A stretch of 64,000 nucleotides of DNA. Source: Azolla caroliniana. Its lineage: Eukaryota > Polypodiophyta. Below the pieces are notes generated by a model. That model was not told the origin of the DNA, ran no database searches, and worked only from the letters and a program-made list of their open reading frames with translations. The stretch spans positions 4,712,001 through 4,776,000 of the forward strand of contig JBHGNT010000014.1 in the NCBI GenBank assembly GCA_043228905.1. The letters are read 5' to 3'. This document shows, in pieces, positions 33,345 through 46,902 of this stretch. Every line of letters starts with the position of its first letter. Within the stretch, counting starts at the first letter, position 1. Made by a program: the position numbers and the translations under genes.

Positions 33345-35937
33345 ACAACGGCAAAATAAGTTTTGAGTAGTCTCGCATAAACTTGCGATAGAAGTTTGCG
33401 AATCCTAGAAAGCATTGCACATCTCGCAACAAACGTGGAGTCTGCCACTCTAGCACAGTTTGGACTTTAGCCGGATCCATAGAGATGCCTTCCGAGGAAA
33501 TGACATAGCCGAGAAATTTCACTTGGCTACAGTCAAATCTACATTTGTCCAGCTTTGCATAAAGACCATGTTATCGTAGTCGTCTTAGTACAAATAGTAC
33601 ATGAGAATCATGCTCCTCTTGTGTCATTGAACAAACTAGCAAATCATCCAAGTAGATGATTAAACAAATGTCCAAAAGATCTCAGAATATGTCATTTGCC
33701 ATTGGAAGACTATTGGCGCATTGGTGAGGCCGAATGGCATAACTGTATACTCGAAGTGCCCATATCGGGTGCGGAAAGTTGTCTTCCATTCGTCTCCCGG
33801 TTGAATCCGTACGAGGTTATATGCTCCTCGTAAGTCAATTCTTGTGAAAAACTTGGCGCCATTAATCCTTTCTAAAAGACTCGAGATCAAGGGAAGTGCA
33901 TACCTATTCCTGATGGTGACCTTATTCAAGCCACGGTAATCCATGACTAGACAAAGTGAGCCATCTTTTTTCTTGACGAAGAAAATGGGTGCATCGGCTG
34001 GAGATTTAGAATGTCGAATGAACCCGTTTGCCAAATTTTCATCTATGTAAGCTTGAAGAACTTCAAGCTCTGTTGGTGACAAGCTGTAGATTGGTCCCCA
34101 CAGCGGCTCTTTTCCTGGTTGGAAATCAATGGGACAATCATACGGTCGATGATGAGGAAGAGTACTAGCTTTTACCTTATCAAAAACGTCGGCATAATGA
34201 TGATACTTTTTTGGAAGTTGAATTGTTGACTCCTCCTTAGCAGTGTTGGAAGGTTTCACTGATACTACGAATACAAACATTTATTCTGTGTGTCCTTCCT
34301 CTCGCAGTTGATGTAGCGAAATGGTTGAAACCTTATGAGTAGATTGTTGGGGTTGTCGATACATGATTTCTCTTATTCTCCAATCTATGTCCAGATTGTG
34401 TAATTCGAACCATGGTAACCCCAAAACAATGGGATGTTCTAGGCTACTAATTATATTAAACGATACTACACACACCAAATTATCTAAGACAATACTAATT
34501 GGCTCTGATTCTTCTATGATATTTCCAGAAGGAATGGGACAACCACTAATGTCTACTACAGATGCCGGGCAGGGAAGTTTTCTTAGGGATATCTATGAGC
34601 TTGTGCAAAATTCCTATCCATGAAGCAAGAATTACCTCCGGAATCTAAGAGTGCTAAGATACATACTCGAGGGGTACTTTTAGTACTAACTGTTACTTGA
34701 GCTAAGAACTCATTGCTAACTTGCTTAGAGGGAATGGAACCACCAATGGGTCGCACAGATTTAGGGTTGTCCAACCAAACAACTCCTATTTTGGCTGGAT
34801 TTAGTCGTTTAACTCTTCTTTTAACTGACTAAGGACATAAAATTTGTTCAATAGACTTGGGCTATTAGTACTATTAGGACTAACAGATATTCCTATTGAA
34901 ATAGACTCGAGTTTAGTACAATTAGTACTAGCGACTATTTGGTTTACTTGTCTTCTTGGCCTATAGGGACAGTTCACTGCAATATGCCTCAGTCCACCAC
35001 AATAAAGACATAGTCGATTTGTTCGGCATCGCTGCTTTTCCTCTTCCGAGAATGGTCCGCGACGACGTGTGGTGTCGATTTCCATCGGAGTTGGAGTATT
35101 TGCTGGAGATGCATTATATGACTCTCGTGGAAAAGGTTTTGCTACAACTGAGGCATAGGTGGGCCCTGATCTTGTCCTTGGCATCTGGAACTAACGTTCA
35201 GAACGTTGTTCGAAAAGGCGGTTATCGCATTGTACCGCATAACTGATTGCTTCTACCAATGACTTTGGCTCTTCGGGGAAAGTCAAGAGTAAATCCTTGA
35301 CATCATTACGTAGGCCATAACGAAATTGCTCCATTAATGCATGGTCATCCCAGGGAATATCGATGGCGAGAATACGGAAATCCACGGCATAAGCTGAGGC
35401 CGGCCGATCACCTTAGCGCAATCTTCGGATTTTGTTGATTGTCATTCTAACATTGTCGGTATCTCCAAAACAGGCTTTAAACTCGCTAATAAACTCTTCA
35501 AAATCATTTAACAAGGGAGAGCTTTTTTCTAACAGGGGGGTGAACCATGCCAAAGTCATGCCACTAAGTAGCGTGCCTACTAGTCCCACTCGTGATGCAT
35601 CGGTTGGATATCGAGAAGGATGCATTCGAATCACTAAACGTACCTAATTAAGAAAACCTCTAAACTATGATCGGGTCCCATCAAATTTCATAGGAAGACC
35701 GATCTTGGGTTCTTTGTGAGTCCCTTGAGCACTTGATCCTTGTTGTTGTAATGATACAATAGTTGCTTCAAGTTGTTGCACTCGTAACGTCAGCTCCTTG
35801 TGTTGTTTTTCTAGAGCTATTTGTTGAAGATCCCCCAACTGATGGTGATTTTCTTGTTCTAATGCTACAAACTTCTCTTTTAAGCACTGGAGCTCCAAGA
35901 AAACAGATTGGTATTCTTGAGCGCTAACAATTGCCAT
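33345..35937 (-). pseudogene. Ty3-gypsy chromovirus gag-protease-RT (Tcn1/sushi-like wording)
   Basis: Minus strand, in order: gag from 35937 (MAIVSAQEYQSVFLELQ, a coiled-coil-like Gln/Glu-rich N-terminus, then AWFTPLLEKSSPLL, FKACFGDTDNVR, LRNDVKDLLLTFPEEP), a zinc knuckle CLYCGGLRHIAVNC (about 35085-35044) and an aspartic protease with DSGGNSCFMD (34.7 kb). RT follows at 34.28-33.3 kb: [49 protein letters not shown] and VKFLGYVIS. RNase H and most of the integrase are missing, replaced by the insertion at 31.04-33.34 kb; the chromodomain survives at 30.6 kb. Stops and shifts are present (for example after the YLDD block, near 33575). Confidence 0.85.
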
Positions 35938-36325
35938 TTATTAGGGAGGATAAGAGGATTCGTATGAAGGGAAGGAGGGATAAGAGGATGACTGAATTCG
36001 GTTCAAACTATCAAGAATAGTACTAAAAACAGAGAGAGAATTAGTATTAGAGAAGGAAAGTATTCTAAGGATTAGTACTAAGAGGAAGGGAGTGTGTAAG
36101 ACTCATGAGAGAGAGAGAGTGAGCGATGATAACAATTGATATATTATATGAAGATTAAGTACAAGAATAGCTAGGAGGCTTAAGACTAGCGTTGAACAGA
36201 ATTGGTTCGAAATAATGCCTTGTGCCTCTTTTTATAGTGCTGTCAGGAGTACTCCTAAAGTTTCTAGAATGTTCCAGAGAAATCTGGAATGTACATCAAT
36301 TTTCTGTAGTGAAATAATAAATAAA
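35938..36325 (-). repeat. 5' leader/LTR region of the minus-strand chromovirus (boundaries unresolved)
   Basis: It directly precedes gag of the minus-strand element. It is purine-rich on the plus strand, with a reverse TATA-like 'tttttatagtgc' near 36230 and 'gttgaacagaattggttc' near 36192, similar to 30268-30287. I could not align it convincingly end to end with the 30.1-30.5 kb region, and no tRNA-primed binding site was seen. Confidence 0.4.
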
Positions 36326-36329
36326 AACA

Positions 36330-36392
36330 ATGCTCTTAGTTTAATGGTAAGTCTTTAACCTATGTGGCACTAGGTGATGGGTTCAAATACTT
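36330..36392 (+). repeat. tRNA-like (SINE-type) segment
   Basis: An A-box-like CTCTTAGTTTAATGG (36332-36346) and a B-box-like GGGTTCAAATA (36380-36390), with ordinary pol III promoter spacing. Confidence 0.4.
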
Positions 36393-38400
36393 TTTAATGT
36401 CATACCATTTCTCTGTATTACAATGTTTTGAAAATTAGAATTTCATCGTTGTTGTGTGAATGGGTTTCCGTCCAAAATCAATCAAAGAATTTTGTTTGCT
36501 ACATTTGACATATTTCAAAGGTGTTCAACTTGAATTGATTATACCAACTTGTCACCCATACAGCTAAGGACAATCAAAACTTCACCACTTTTGAAGTTTT
36601 TGAGCATTTAATTGTTGTTAGTTATCAATATTCCATAAATTCAAGTACATGATGGTGATTTAGATCTTCTAATGATGGAACTTCATGTAAAGAAATGTCA
36701 TATGGTCATACAAGATTTCGTGGTAGTGTTGTTGATTCATCAATGTTTTGTTCTTCCACATTTCCCCAACAATTACTTTATCCAACAATGTTTTGATTCA
36801 TCACTATAGCTTTGCCAATCAATTCTCTTTGTCTTTAATTACCTCTTGATCCTAGTGTGATTGTCATTAATTTCACTTGGTCATTCTTCTATCTATGTCA
36901 CTTCATCTCAAATTACGTCCAAGTACATTGCTAACATCCAAATAGCTTATGGAAAGTATAGTCTATATGATTTACGTTTTTGTGTCTCCCATTGATACTA
37001 TTACAATATAAACCAATATAGAATTACAAATAGACTTCCACAACTACTAGATAATAAATGTCTAGTCATATTATAATGGTTTCTAGCTACAATTAGCATA
37101 CGCTACACTTGCTAACATAGATTATATAAGTTGATTCTTTAAGAAACAAACACCCTCTTTACAATGATTTCAAACTACATTGGTGCATATATAGTAAATC
37201 CATTCTATTTGCAAATCTTGGTTCACTAGGTAATGAGGGCCATATGTCTGGTGAACAATTTGTTTGATGGATATGTCTTCAATGGTGTTTCACAAAGCTG
37301 CCTCATCAATGACAGCTAAATTAAGTAAGCCTGCTATTTTATGCCAAGATTTAACTTTCATGTCTTTATCGTTATCTTTCACGATGTACACCCTTTGTGG
37401 AGCTTCAACATTGAGAAAGGTTTATGTTTACCCTCATGACATCCCATATTCATCACTTAGCAAGAAAGGAACTCAGACAAGAATCTACGTGGAACAAATC
37501 AACATGTATGAATGCATCAATCAACCCCTTGGGTTACAAAATCAGCTCAACGTTGTACAACGTAGAGAAAGCTCAGATTCTACAAAATGACTTAATAAAA
37601 GCAAAGATTGAATATCATAAACACCACTACTCATAAAAATACATCCTAATCAGAAAAACAGGACTATGAGTTCTAGTCCCAATGTCCCCGATTATTGTGC
37701 GACATCTCACTTGTTGGGATTCCTTGGCGGAAAGAGTAGAAAAACAAGTTCCATGGCATAAAGAATCGGGGAGCCCAGAATATATTGACAAAAAGTAAGA
37801 AAAGGGATCGAAGGCCTTCCCATTGTACGAGGAAAAAGAATAATTTCCTATATTGACAGTAGCACACCCTACCGATTCTGGTCTGCACATCTCTCCCTAT
37901 CTCTGCTCCACAAGAGAAAAGGTTACAGGTAAGAAAACAATGTTCTAAAATTTGACTCATCCATGTCAACTATTGATATTCAATGGGACACAGGTTTTTT
38001 TATGAAATACATTCCGGGTAAACATCCCCAGCATATGCAACAAGACACCAAAACAAATGACAACTAGATGAGAATAGAGATATTATCATTTCTATAAAAT
38101 ATATCTCATTCACAGACCCATATGAGATATCAAGTCTGAGAATGGAAGTTCCATAATTTTTACAACAAACCCAAATATAATGATTGATTCATGGAAATGA
38201 CAGTGTCCAAACACATTTCCACTGTCCATAGTAATTTCCAACTTCCCCAAAAGAGGCATTGCAAAATGTGGAAAAATATAAAATATAAAAGGAAACCACA
38301 CCAATTAGTTATCTAGAACTCTTAGATACATAAATACATTAACGCATGCACTCAAAAGCACATTTTATCCTAAAGTCCTGAACCATGCAACTCTACGAAA
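36393..38400. other. Unannotated sequence downstream of SEC11
   Basis: No gene recognised. A patch at 37.63-37.93 kb differs in composition from its neighbours and has open frames on the minus strand, but no family could be assigned. Confidence 0.3.
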
Positions 38401-38648
38401 ATTTACTACCAATTAAGAAATAAGAGACAGCTATGTATTCATTCATGTAAGTTCCAATCACTAATTTGGAAAGGTGATACAATTCTGTTGAAAAGGATAA
38501 GGGTACAAAATGGTGACAAGATTTGTTTCATGTGGCTGCATCAAAACCTGATAACTGCAAGAAATACATGAGCATATATTTTGAATGAAAGCAAATTTCC
38601 AGTCAAAAGAAACATTACTTGAGTTTAAATAGTGGTGAAGTTGTATTC

Positions 38649-38652
<4 letters not shown>

Positions 38653-38688
<36 letters not shown>
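38653..38688. repeat. (AG)n microsatellite, 36 bp, in SEC11 3' region
   Basis: An uninterrupted GA/CT dinucleotide run starting 38 bases beyond the SEC11 stop codon, probably in the 3' UTR. Confidence 0.95.
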
Positions 38689-38689
<1 letters not shown>

Positions 38690-38726
38690 ACCTTTGCACT
38701 CATTAGTAAAAATGTAAACGAGAATC

Positions 38727-41700
38727 CTACTCCTTCGATGTGACGACTAAGAGTCCAAGTGCCGCTATCAAGATATACTATCGCCACCACAGAAAAGAAC
38801 AAGAATAAAGTCCCTTTACATTATCACATTCCTTTCACTGCATTCATACTCACTAAAATTTGCTTATCTTGGACCAAACTCACCTTTAAGAAAGGTTTTT
38901 CTGTCATTAGAATGGTCATCCAACCAACATAAGGGAGGAAACTGCACCCCACATAAAAAGAAAAGTCTAATTTATTATTTAACATGCATTTGATGCATGA
39001 TAATAAAGCAATGAAAAATGGTGTAATTTGCTATAATCGTTCTCATTAGGCTACATTCATGATGCCAAATCGCTTACCCAACAGCACGACCCATTATGTG
39101 TTTCTGATTCAGCCACATTTGTCCCTTGGCATAAAGAAGCCTATCATCACGAGGATTATTATCCCCTGCAAATTGGAATTGGAAATGATTAGGAAATATC
39201 CTTTTTAACTTGCTAAGATATCCTTCCTCTTCATTATATTCATCACGAACCCACATAGTAGTCTGTTTATAGAAAATTCCCATAATATACTTACATGTAA
39301 AAGAAAATAATTATGTATTTGCTTGTTTACAAAGTTACCTATGTTATGTGCTCATAGGCTCCTAATTCATTAACACATAATTACAAAATTAAGATTAAAT
39401 ACAGTTTATACATGAAAAATATTTACATATGATTATGAATATTAATTTGAAATTTAGCTTGGGAAAGGGTTTTACTTGTTTTTAATTACTGATTGATTGC
39501 TCTGTAAATAGTAATAATTTTTATTATACTTCTCTATGAACCTTGTCCACCACATAGAAAGCACCTGGATGAGTGGCTCGTTTCTTCTCACAAGTATGAA
39601 CCATCAGCCATCATTTTTCAAGATGCATGACGACCTATTTCTAAGGTTTTGTCAAAAATATACATGCATGTGTCTACCCTCATCCATGTTTTCTTTTTTG
39701 AAGTTCATTGAAGTAAGATCCAACATGATTGCAGTATCCTCATTTTATGAGTGTTTTTCAGTTATAAATCATCTTTAGACTTTTCAAAACATATGCATAG
39801 GTACAGAATAATCGAAGGTCTACTGAAAAGTCACATCAACCCACAGTGAGTGATAAGGGATGATCATTCCATCTCCTAACCAACACAAAGCCATACATAG
39901 GTACAGAATAATCAAAGCTCTACTGAAAAGTCACACCAACCCACAGTGAGTGATAAGGGATGATCATTCCATCTAACCAGCACAAAGCCATAGGTACAGA
40001 GTCAGGGAATATATATTGAGAAGTCACGTCAACCCACAGTCAGTCATAAGGGATGATCATGATAGTTTTCCGTATATAGAGATCACACAATAATTCCCTG
40101 TCAAGGGTTGGTGGCCCCTGTGAAAGGGTTACAGATCACAAAACCAAACATTTGAATGTATTTCTGCTCAGACGTTAACCAGAATTACATGGCTGCATGA
40201 TAAAGGACAGCGCACAGATGCATTGTATATACGAATTGTTAAGGACCATGATTCATTGGTGTAACACATCTAATAGCACTAATAAGAGAACTTTGTAACG
40301 TAAGGTCTCATTGCAGAAAAATAGATGTTTGGGCACAGTTCCTTTAAGAAATTAATACCGATAAAGATAGGAAAGTTTAACCGAATTTCAAGCTCAAATT
40401 TTAAACCAATAGGATCCAACCTTACTCACCCAAGAAACAAAATAACATTAATTACATTACAAAAACATTATGCCAATGAAGCCAGCCATTAGCTCAGGAA
40501 ACAAATACCTTTAGTCAATACATCAACTTCACCAGTTTCCCTGTCTTCATGAACCTATTGGAACAAATTACAGTTGTGAGTTACAAAAGTGAAAATGATG
40601 CGTGGAGTGACCACCATTGCTTACAGATCATTCGATATCTAAAATTTTCATGAGTGCATGAATGTTATTTAGTGATTCTCTATAAGTGGAATATTCAAAA
40701 ACTGTAATTCATACCAACTATCACAAGCGATAACAAAATACTATGAGCTTTTAGTTTGACTGAAGACAAGGATTGAACTCATGCACCACTCAAATACAGC
40801 ACTACACTCCAAAGGAAGATGTGAGTGGATTCTCAAAGATGCATAACAAAATAGTCTTAGAAATCTCAGAAGGCTTGTTGTAAGGCAACAAGCTCATTGT
40901 CATATTTAACATCTTCAAACGACCAAATCAGCCTATGAGATCCAAAATTGCATATATATGAAATTGATTTCCTGGTAAAATATAGCAAAATTCAGTTTGT
41001 AACCAAATTTGGTAGCTACCCTGAGTAGCTCGGTTTATGATGAAAAGGAGGTACATAATTGCAACTTATCAGTAAGGAAGCTTATTCAAAAAATGACACT
41101 ATTTAATCGGGTAGTAGAACAACCAGATTAAAGGATGATTACAAGCTTGTTTGAAAGTAGAGGGACACCTAAGATTACGTCAGTATGAGCCGGCTCACAG
41201 GATGTATCATCATGCTAGCTTCTATACCGATGTACCTTAAGGTATTGATGTTATATTTTTGACTGGAACTTCAAAGCATGATGCAAAACCTGAGATAGAA
41301 GGCTACTTATAATATTGATATGCCTTCACTCCAAAGGGAATATTGGACGTGCAGTGATAGCATGTATTTGCCATGAGAGCTTAGATAATTATATAAAATT
41401 ATGTAAGTATGATGATTATAAGCAATACCTACGATATAGATTAATTTAGGCAAAGAGAATCTCTACATAGCCACATTCTACATTCCTCATAAAGATTCAA
41501 ACTACTCTAGAATATTAGGGTTGGCCCATGATGATCTTTTCACAGACTTATGTCAAGATATACTTGTTTTTGAGACGTGCATTGATAGCACATATTTGCC
41601 ATGAGAGATTAGATAATTATATAAAATTATGTAAGTACGATGATTATAAGCAATACCTACGATAGAGATTAATTTAGGCAAAGAGAATCTCTACATAGAC

Positions 41701-44700
41701 AGATTCTACATTCCTCGTAAAGATTCAAACTACTCTAGAATATTAGGGTTGGACCATGATGATCCTTTCACGGACTTATGTCAAGATATACTTGTTTTTG
41801 AGACGTGCACTGTCGGACGTATTTGCCATGAGAGGTTAAATAATTATATATAATTATGTAAGTCTGATGATTATAAGCAATACCTACGATAGAGATTAAT
41901 TTGGGCAAAGAGAATCTCTACATAGCCACATTCTACATTCCTCATAACAATTCAAACTACTCTAGAATATTTGGGTCGGACCATGATGATCCTTTCACAA
42001 ACTTATGTCAAGATATACTTGTTTTTGAGAAGCTTGGTAAAGTGTTGATTATGGGAGATTTTAATGCTAGAGTTGGAAAATACCACAATGTGGAGCTGTT
42101 GAGAGAAAATATAGTGGATCCTTGTCTATTATGTGATTCAAAGGATTGTATTGTGACAGATAATTGAAGAATTCTAATACATATTCTTGACTGCACAAAC
42201 TTGATTGTCTTAAATTGTATAAATGTTTTTCCTTTCACATGTTTACTAGCCTCACGTGGAGGAAGTGTGGTAGATTATGTATTAATGAAGGCATATGATC
42301 TATCTATCCATGGTGAATGCATTTATTGGTCCTCTATCCCTTGACTCGAACCATAAGCCCTTATACTTGGACCTTACACTGTCAAACTCCATCAACAATG
42401 TAGTAGAGTGAAAGAAGAAAGAAGATACATCATTCAACCAAGTTACAAGGATAGAAGTTGAGAACCATTTGTCAAAACTATTTAGGCAATGATGTTAATG
42501 AAAATTGGAAACATTTGAAAGATATCATCCTTGAGGTAGGATATCAATAATTTCAAATGTGTTGATGAACATAAAAGATCTAGTTTCCCATGTAATTCTT
42601 GGTTTGGTGAGAAATGTAAGATGTATCTCAAACTATATTAGTTTGCAAAAGGGGAACGGGAACGGACCATGGCACCAATACAAAAACGTAGTGAGGAGAA
42701 AGAAAAGACAATACTTGCAAAAAGGAAAAAGAAAATGGTGTTTAAACTCCAACCAAAACTAACATGGAAACAACTCAATGGTATATGGAGGATATTAAAG
42801 GTGAATTTACAAATGAAGAGATGCTAGAATATGTACAACGCCTATATACGTGTGAGGGACTGGCTCCTATGGTTGAGATTCGAGAACATTGAAACACCTT
42901 GTAATACATGCATTGATATTGACGGTGTCAATAAGGGAACAAAAGAATTGGCTAATGGGAATGCAGTAAATATAACTCATTACAAATGAACTCTTAAAAT
43001 AGACAATGCTACATACTCGTTATTGGATAGCAAATATTATAGATCAAACTATTAAACAAGGTTTGCTAGATTATTGGCTCATGAATTGGATTAAGCCAAT
43101 TTTTCAAGGCGGAAGATAAGAATTAAGCGTAAAAATTTTGCACGATCATGGTGAGCTCAACTATTGCTAAATTGTATAGCACTACAATGGAGCAAAAGGT
43201 AAGTGCATGGGCTGAAAGTCAAAACAAACAAGCACTTGGGCAAGCAAGTTTTAGACCAAACCAACCTATTGTGGATCATTTGGTTACACTAAGAGTAATT
43301 ATGGAAGAAATTCGACTACAAGGAAGAACACTACATTGTTGTTTTGTTGATTTTAAATGAACATTTGATACAATACCACAAAGTGAGCTTTGAACTAGAA
43401 TGGTAAAAATTGGCAAACCCTTAAGAGTATCCAATTGTTATTGCATGATTATATGAGCAAGTTAGATGCCAACTAAAAAGTAAGGATGGGTTCTCAGACT
43501 ACTTTTAAGTAACATGGGGGTTAAGCAAGGATGTCCACTATCACCTACATGCTTTGGTTTACGCATATTGATATATTGGAAGAAGTGGTGAATAGGTTGC
43601 AAAAGGAAGATTAGATGCTCCAAAACTTATGCAACAAGCTATCTTATTGCTTTTAAGTGCAGATGGTGTAGTTATCTTTTCATATGATTTTGATGGTATT
43701 CAACGTTTACATTGACCACTAGAAGCATTTTGCCATAATAATGGATAAAACAAAAATGATGGTAATGTCAACCATCCAACCTCACCAATATCCTACGCTT
43801 ACATACACAGGAGAACATATACAATTTTTGCAAAACTCTCAGTATCTTGGTATCGATGTACCCACCACAAATAAATAGTGCATGCTTTAAGTCTAGGCTT
43901 GAAAGTAGTTGGAAAAGTAATTATATGCCTGAAAATCAATGCAACCAAAGTGATACTTATGGATGGGAAGTAAAACTAATGCTATTTAATGCCATGGTAA
44001 CACAAGTTCTGCTTTATGGCGGAGAAGTGTGGTTAAGGCACTACCACTCTTAATGCATGGAATTAGATTGAGTAGATTCAAAAGATGTTTTTAAGAAGAC
44101 AACTAGGAATTGAATCCACACTGTCTATTAGGCTATGTTCTCAGAAACAAGTGTTCAACCTAAAGAGATATTGACACTACAGAGAGTATATAGATACATT
44201 ACAAAAGTCAAGAATATGCCAAATTATAGATTACCACATCGTGCTTGGAATATTGGATATAAACTACAAAAGAATCACAAAAGTAATTCTCTCATCTGGT
44301 TAGGTAGTTGACATCAGGAAATGGTTCAAGAGATGGGTGTGGAAGATCTCTAAGAGCTTTCAAATGATGCTATGAAATAGGTAGTTATTAAGGAAAGGTT
44401 AATGGAACCACTAAGGAAGAAGTGGGAAGATGCTTAAAGGACAAAATTAGACTATTACATTCCAAACATTAACCCTGAATGTTGGATTCATTGTAATGCA
44501 AGAAGGCCTATTGATCATATTCAGCCTTCTCATTACTAACATGAGTATTAACTCTTGTGGAGTCCTGGCGCTCCTTCACACTGAATTACACAAGCTAGGT
44601 ATTTAAGTTGCATATGGCATCAAACTTAATCAAATACGAAGGCATGTAAGGTATGAAATGAAGGGTTAGTATAGCATGAGTATAACTTCTTGTTACTATC

Positions 44701-46856
44701 TACAATTCGTGAAAGCTATGATGACATATTAGGAATTGGATGATGACTTACGTGCCACACTAAAGAGAACACCTAGAAGGTTGAGCTCATATGTGTATGC
44801 ATTCATTCATACATCAAGTCTTTGTGCTTCAAAGTATGTATCAATATCCCTTCTAAGGAGACACACATCAAGAATACTTGTGTACTTGGAACCCATCCCC
44901 GGTGCTTCCCTCGCTTTGGAGACCTCTCCATTCTCGATTGACCTATGCTAAAGATCTTTTGAAGACAACAATTTACAAGCTATCCAGCTTGAGAATCTTA
45001 CATGTACTGAAAACAAGATTCTTTAGTCTCTTTTTATCTTATTTACTTCTTTTCTTTTTACTTAGTAACATTTATTTTGGTTTCTTATTGAAGACAAGAC
45101 AGCATTTAAGATGTAATCTCTTGTTTGGTCTTAGAGGCAATTTTGGCCTCTTAAAAGACGTTAATAAATCTTTCTTCTATGGACGCTAAAACATATATAA
45201 TCTAATCTAATCTAATCTGTGTAATAATAACAAGAAGAGAAAAGTATATAAATAGCTTAAAGAAATCATAACTTCTAACAGTAGCATGATGAGATTAAAA
45301 CTGAAACCTTAATATTTTTGGCAATTCAGAAAGAAATCAGAGGTTGAAATGTACATCACCTTGATAACCCTATGAACTATCGGAATTTCTCGACCCTGCA
45401 AAAGCAAAATATGAGTCAATTACGGTGGATCATAGTTAAAAATGTTATTAGGAATTGTCAAATTAGAAAATGGTTACATACATCTATATTGAACACCACT
45501 ATCTCTCCAGCTCGAATAGGAGCATTCCCCATGTATAGAAACAAAATGTCTCCCTGAATTCATAATTATTTTTTACAGATCAGCATCTTCAGTTTTATAT
45601 CAACTTTTATTTGATGGATCTTTCAAACCATACTCTTTGAAACCCAGGTTCCATGCTGCCTGAGAGAACCACCACCACCGGTGACTCACTACCAGTGTAG
45701 TATATCAGACCTTTCCACATTATAAGAGCTGATGATACAATCATACCTAAAAGAGCATGCATGGACTATCATTAGAAAATAACATATAGTTTTCATAAGA
45801 TATATGAATGATCAAAACAAAAATCCAACATTGATGGTGTGCTGGAACTTCTTTACTAAGGAGCTTGGATCTCATGATAAATTAGAAGGAATTCATGGGA
45901 ACCATGCATCTATTACTCAATTTGGGAACTCTTCTTCAGAAACTTAGTCAAGGTCATATTGTTACCAAGATTTTATCTTGACATTTCAATCACTTCCCAT
46001 TGAAACTTTTTGTTTATGCTTTAGGCCTTTTTGTCTAATGTTTCACAAAACGATGAGTATGAATACTAGAGTAAGTTAGATAGATACATTGATTGTTCTG
46101 GAACCTGATGTCATGTGATCTTATTTCATGTTTCTGCTGTGTGAAAAAACATTAAATTCCTTTTTTAGGCTAGCTTCTAAATGGTCTCTGAACACCCACA
46201 ATTCTCATAACCAAAATCACCTTAAGGTTAGAGCAAAAGCATCAATATAAAGATGAATATCTGTTCGTTGAAAGAACAAAACAGATTGATCAGCCCTCTA
46301 CCAAGATCATATGAGTTTATGAGAAAATAATGTGAAATTTCTAGATTGGTTACAGAAACACCAAAAGAGGGAGTCCCAATGTTCAAAAAAGACAGAATGT
46401 ATAAGTTGTATCGCAATATCCAAAACTCTAGTTTCAACTTTAGCCAATTGTGAATCAGGATACATCCCAATTTCAATGTCTTGGCACAAAGACCTCCAAA
46501 TATTCAGATATTTGTTAAACAGAAATTCCAAGTTATGACAAATGTTGATGACGGTTTTGCTGTTTTTTTTGGTCAAGTTGAAATCGTGTTTAAGCACAAC
46601 CAATGGATAAAATGCATCACTTATTGTATCTCCCTCACATTATATGTACATATATCTTATTGGTGTGCATAACATGAAGCTTGAAAATGATGGATCTAGC
46701 TTTATACATCATCTGCTTAACAGCATCAACATGATTAGGGAATGATCTATCTATCCATTTATAAAATTCTCGGATGAAGAAAGAGAGAAAGAAATTGCAC
46801 ACACTGTTTGAAGTGAAAAACAATACGAAAGGAATTAAACCCTAGTAAACAGATCT

Positions 46857-46902
<46 letters not shown>

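Noticed and set aside
37627-37969. Minus-strand open frames and a composition shift suggesting an organellar DNA fragment
   Set aside because: I could not match it to any plastid or mitochondrial gene by reading; without a search the claim is unsupported.
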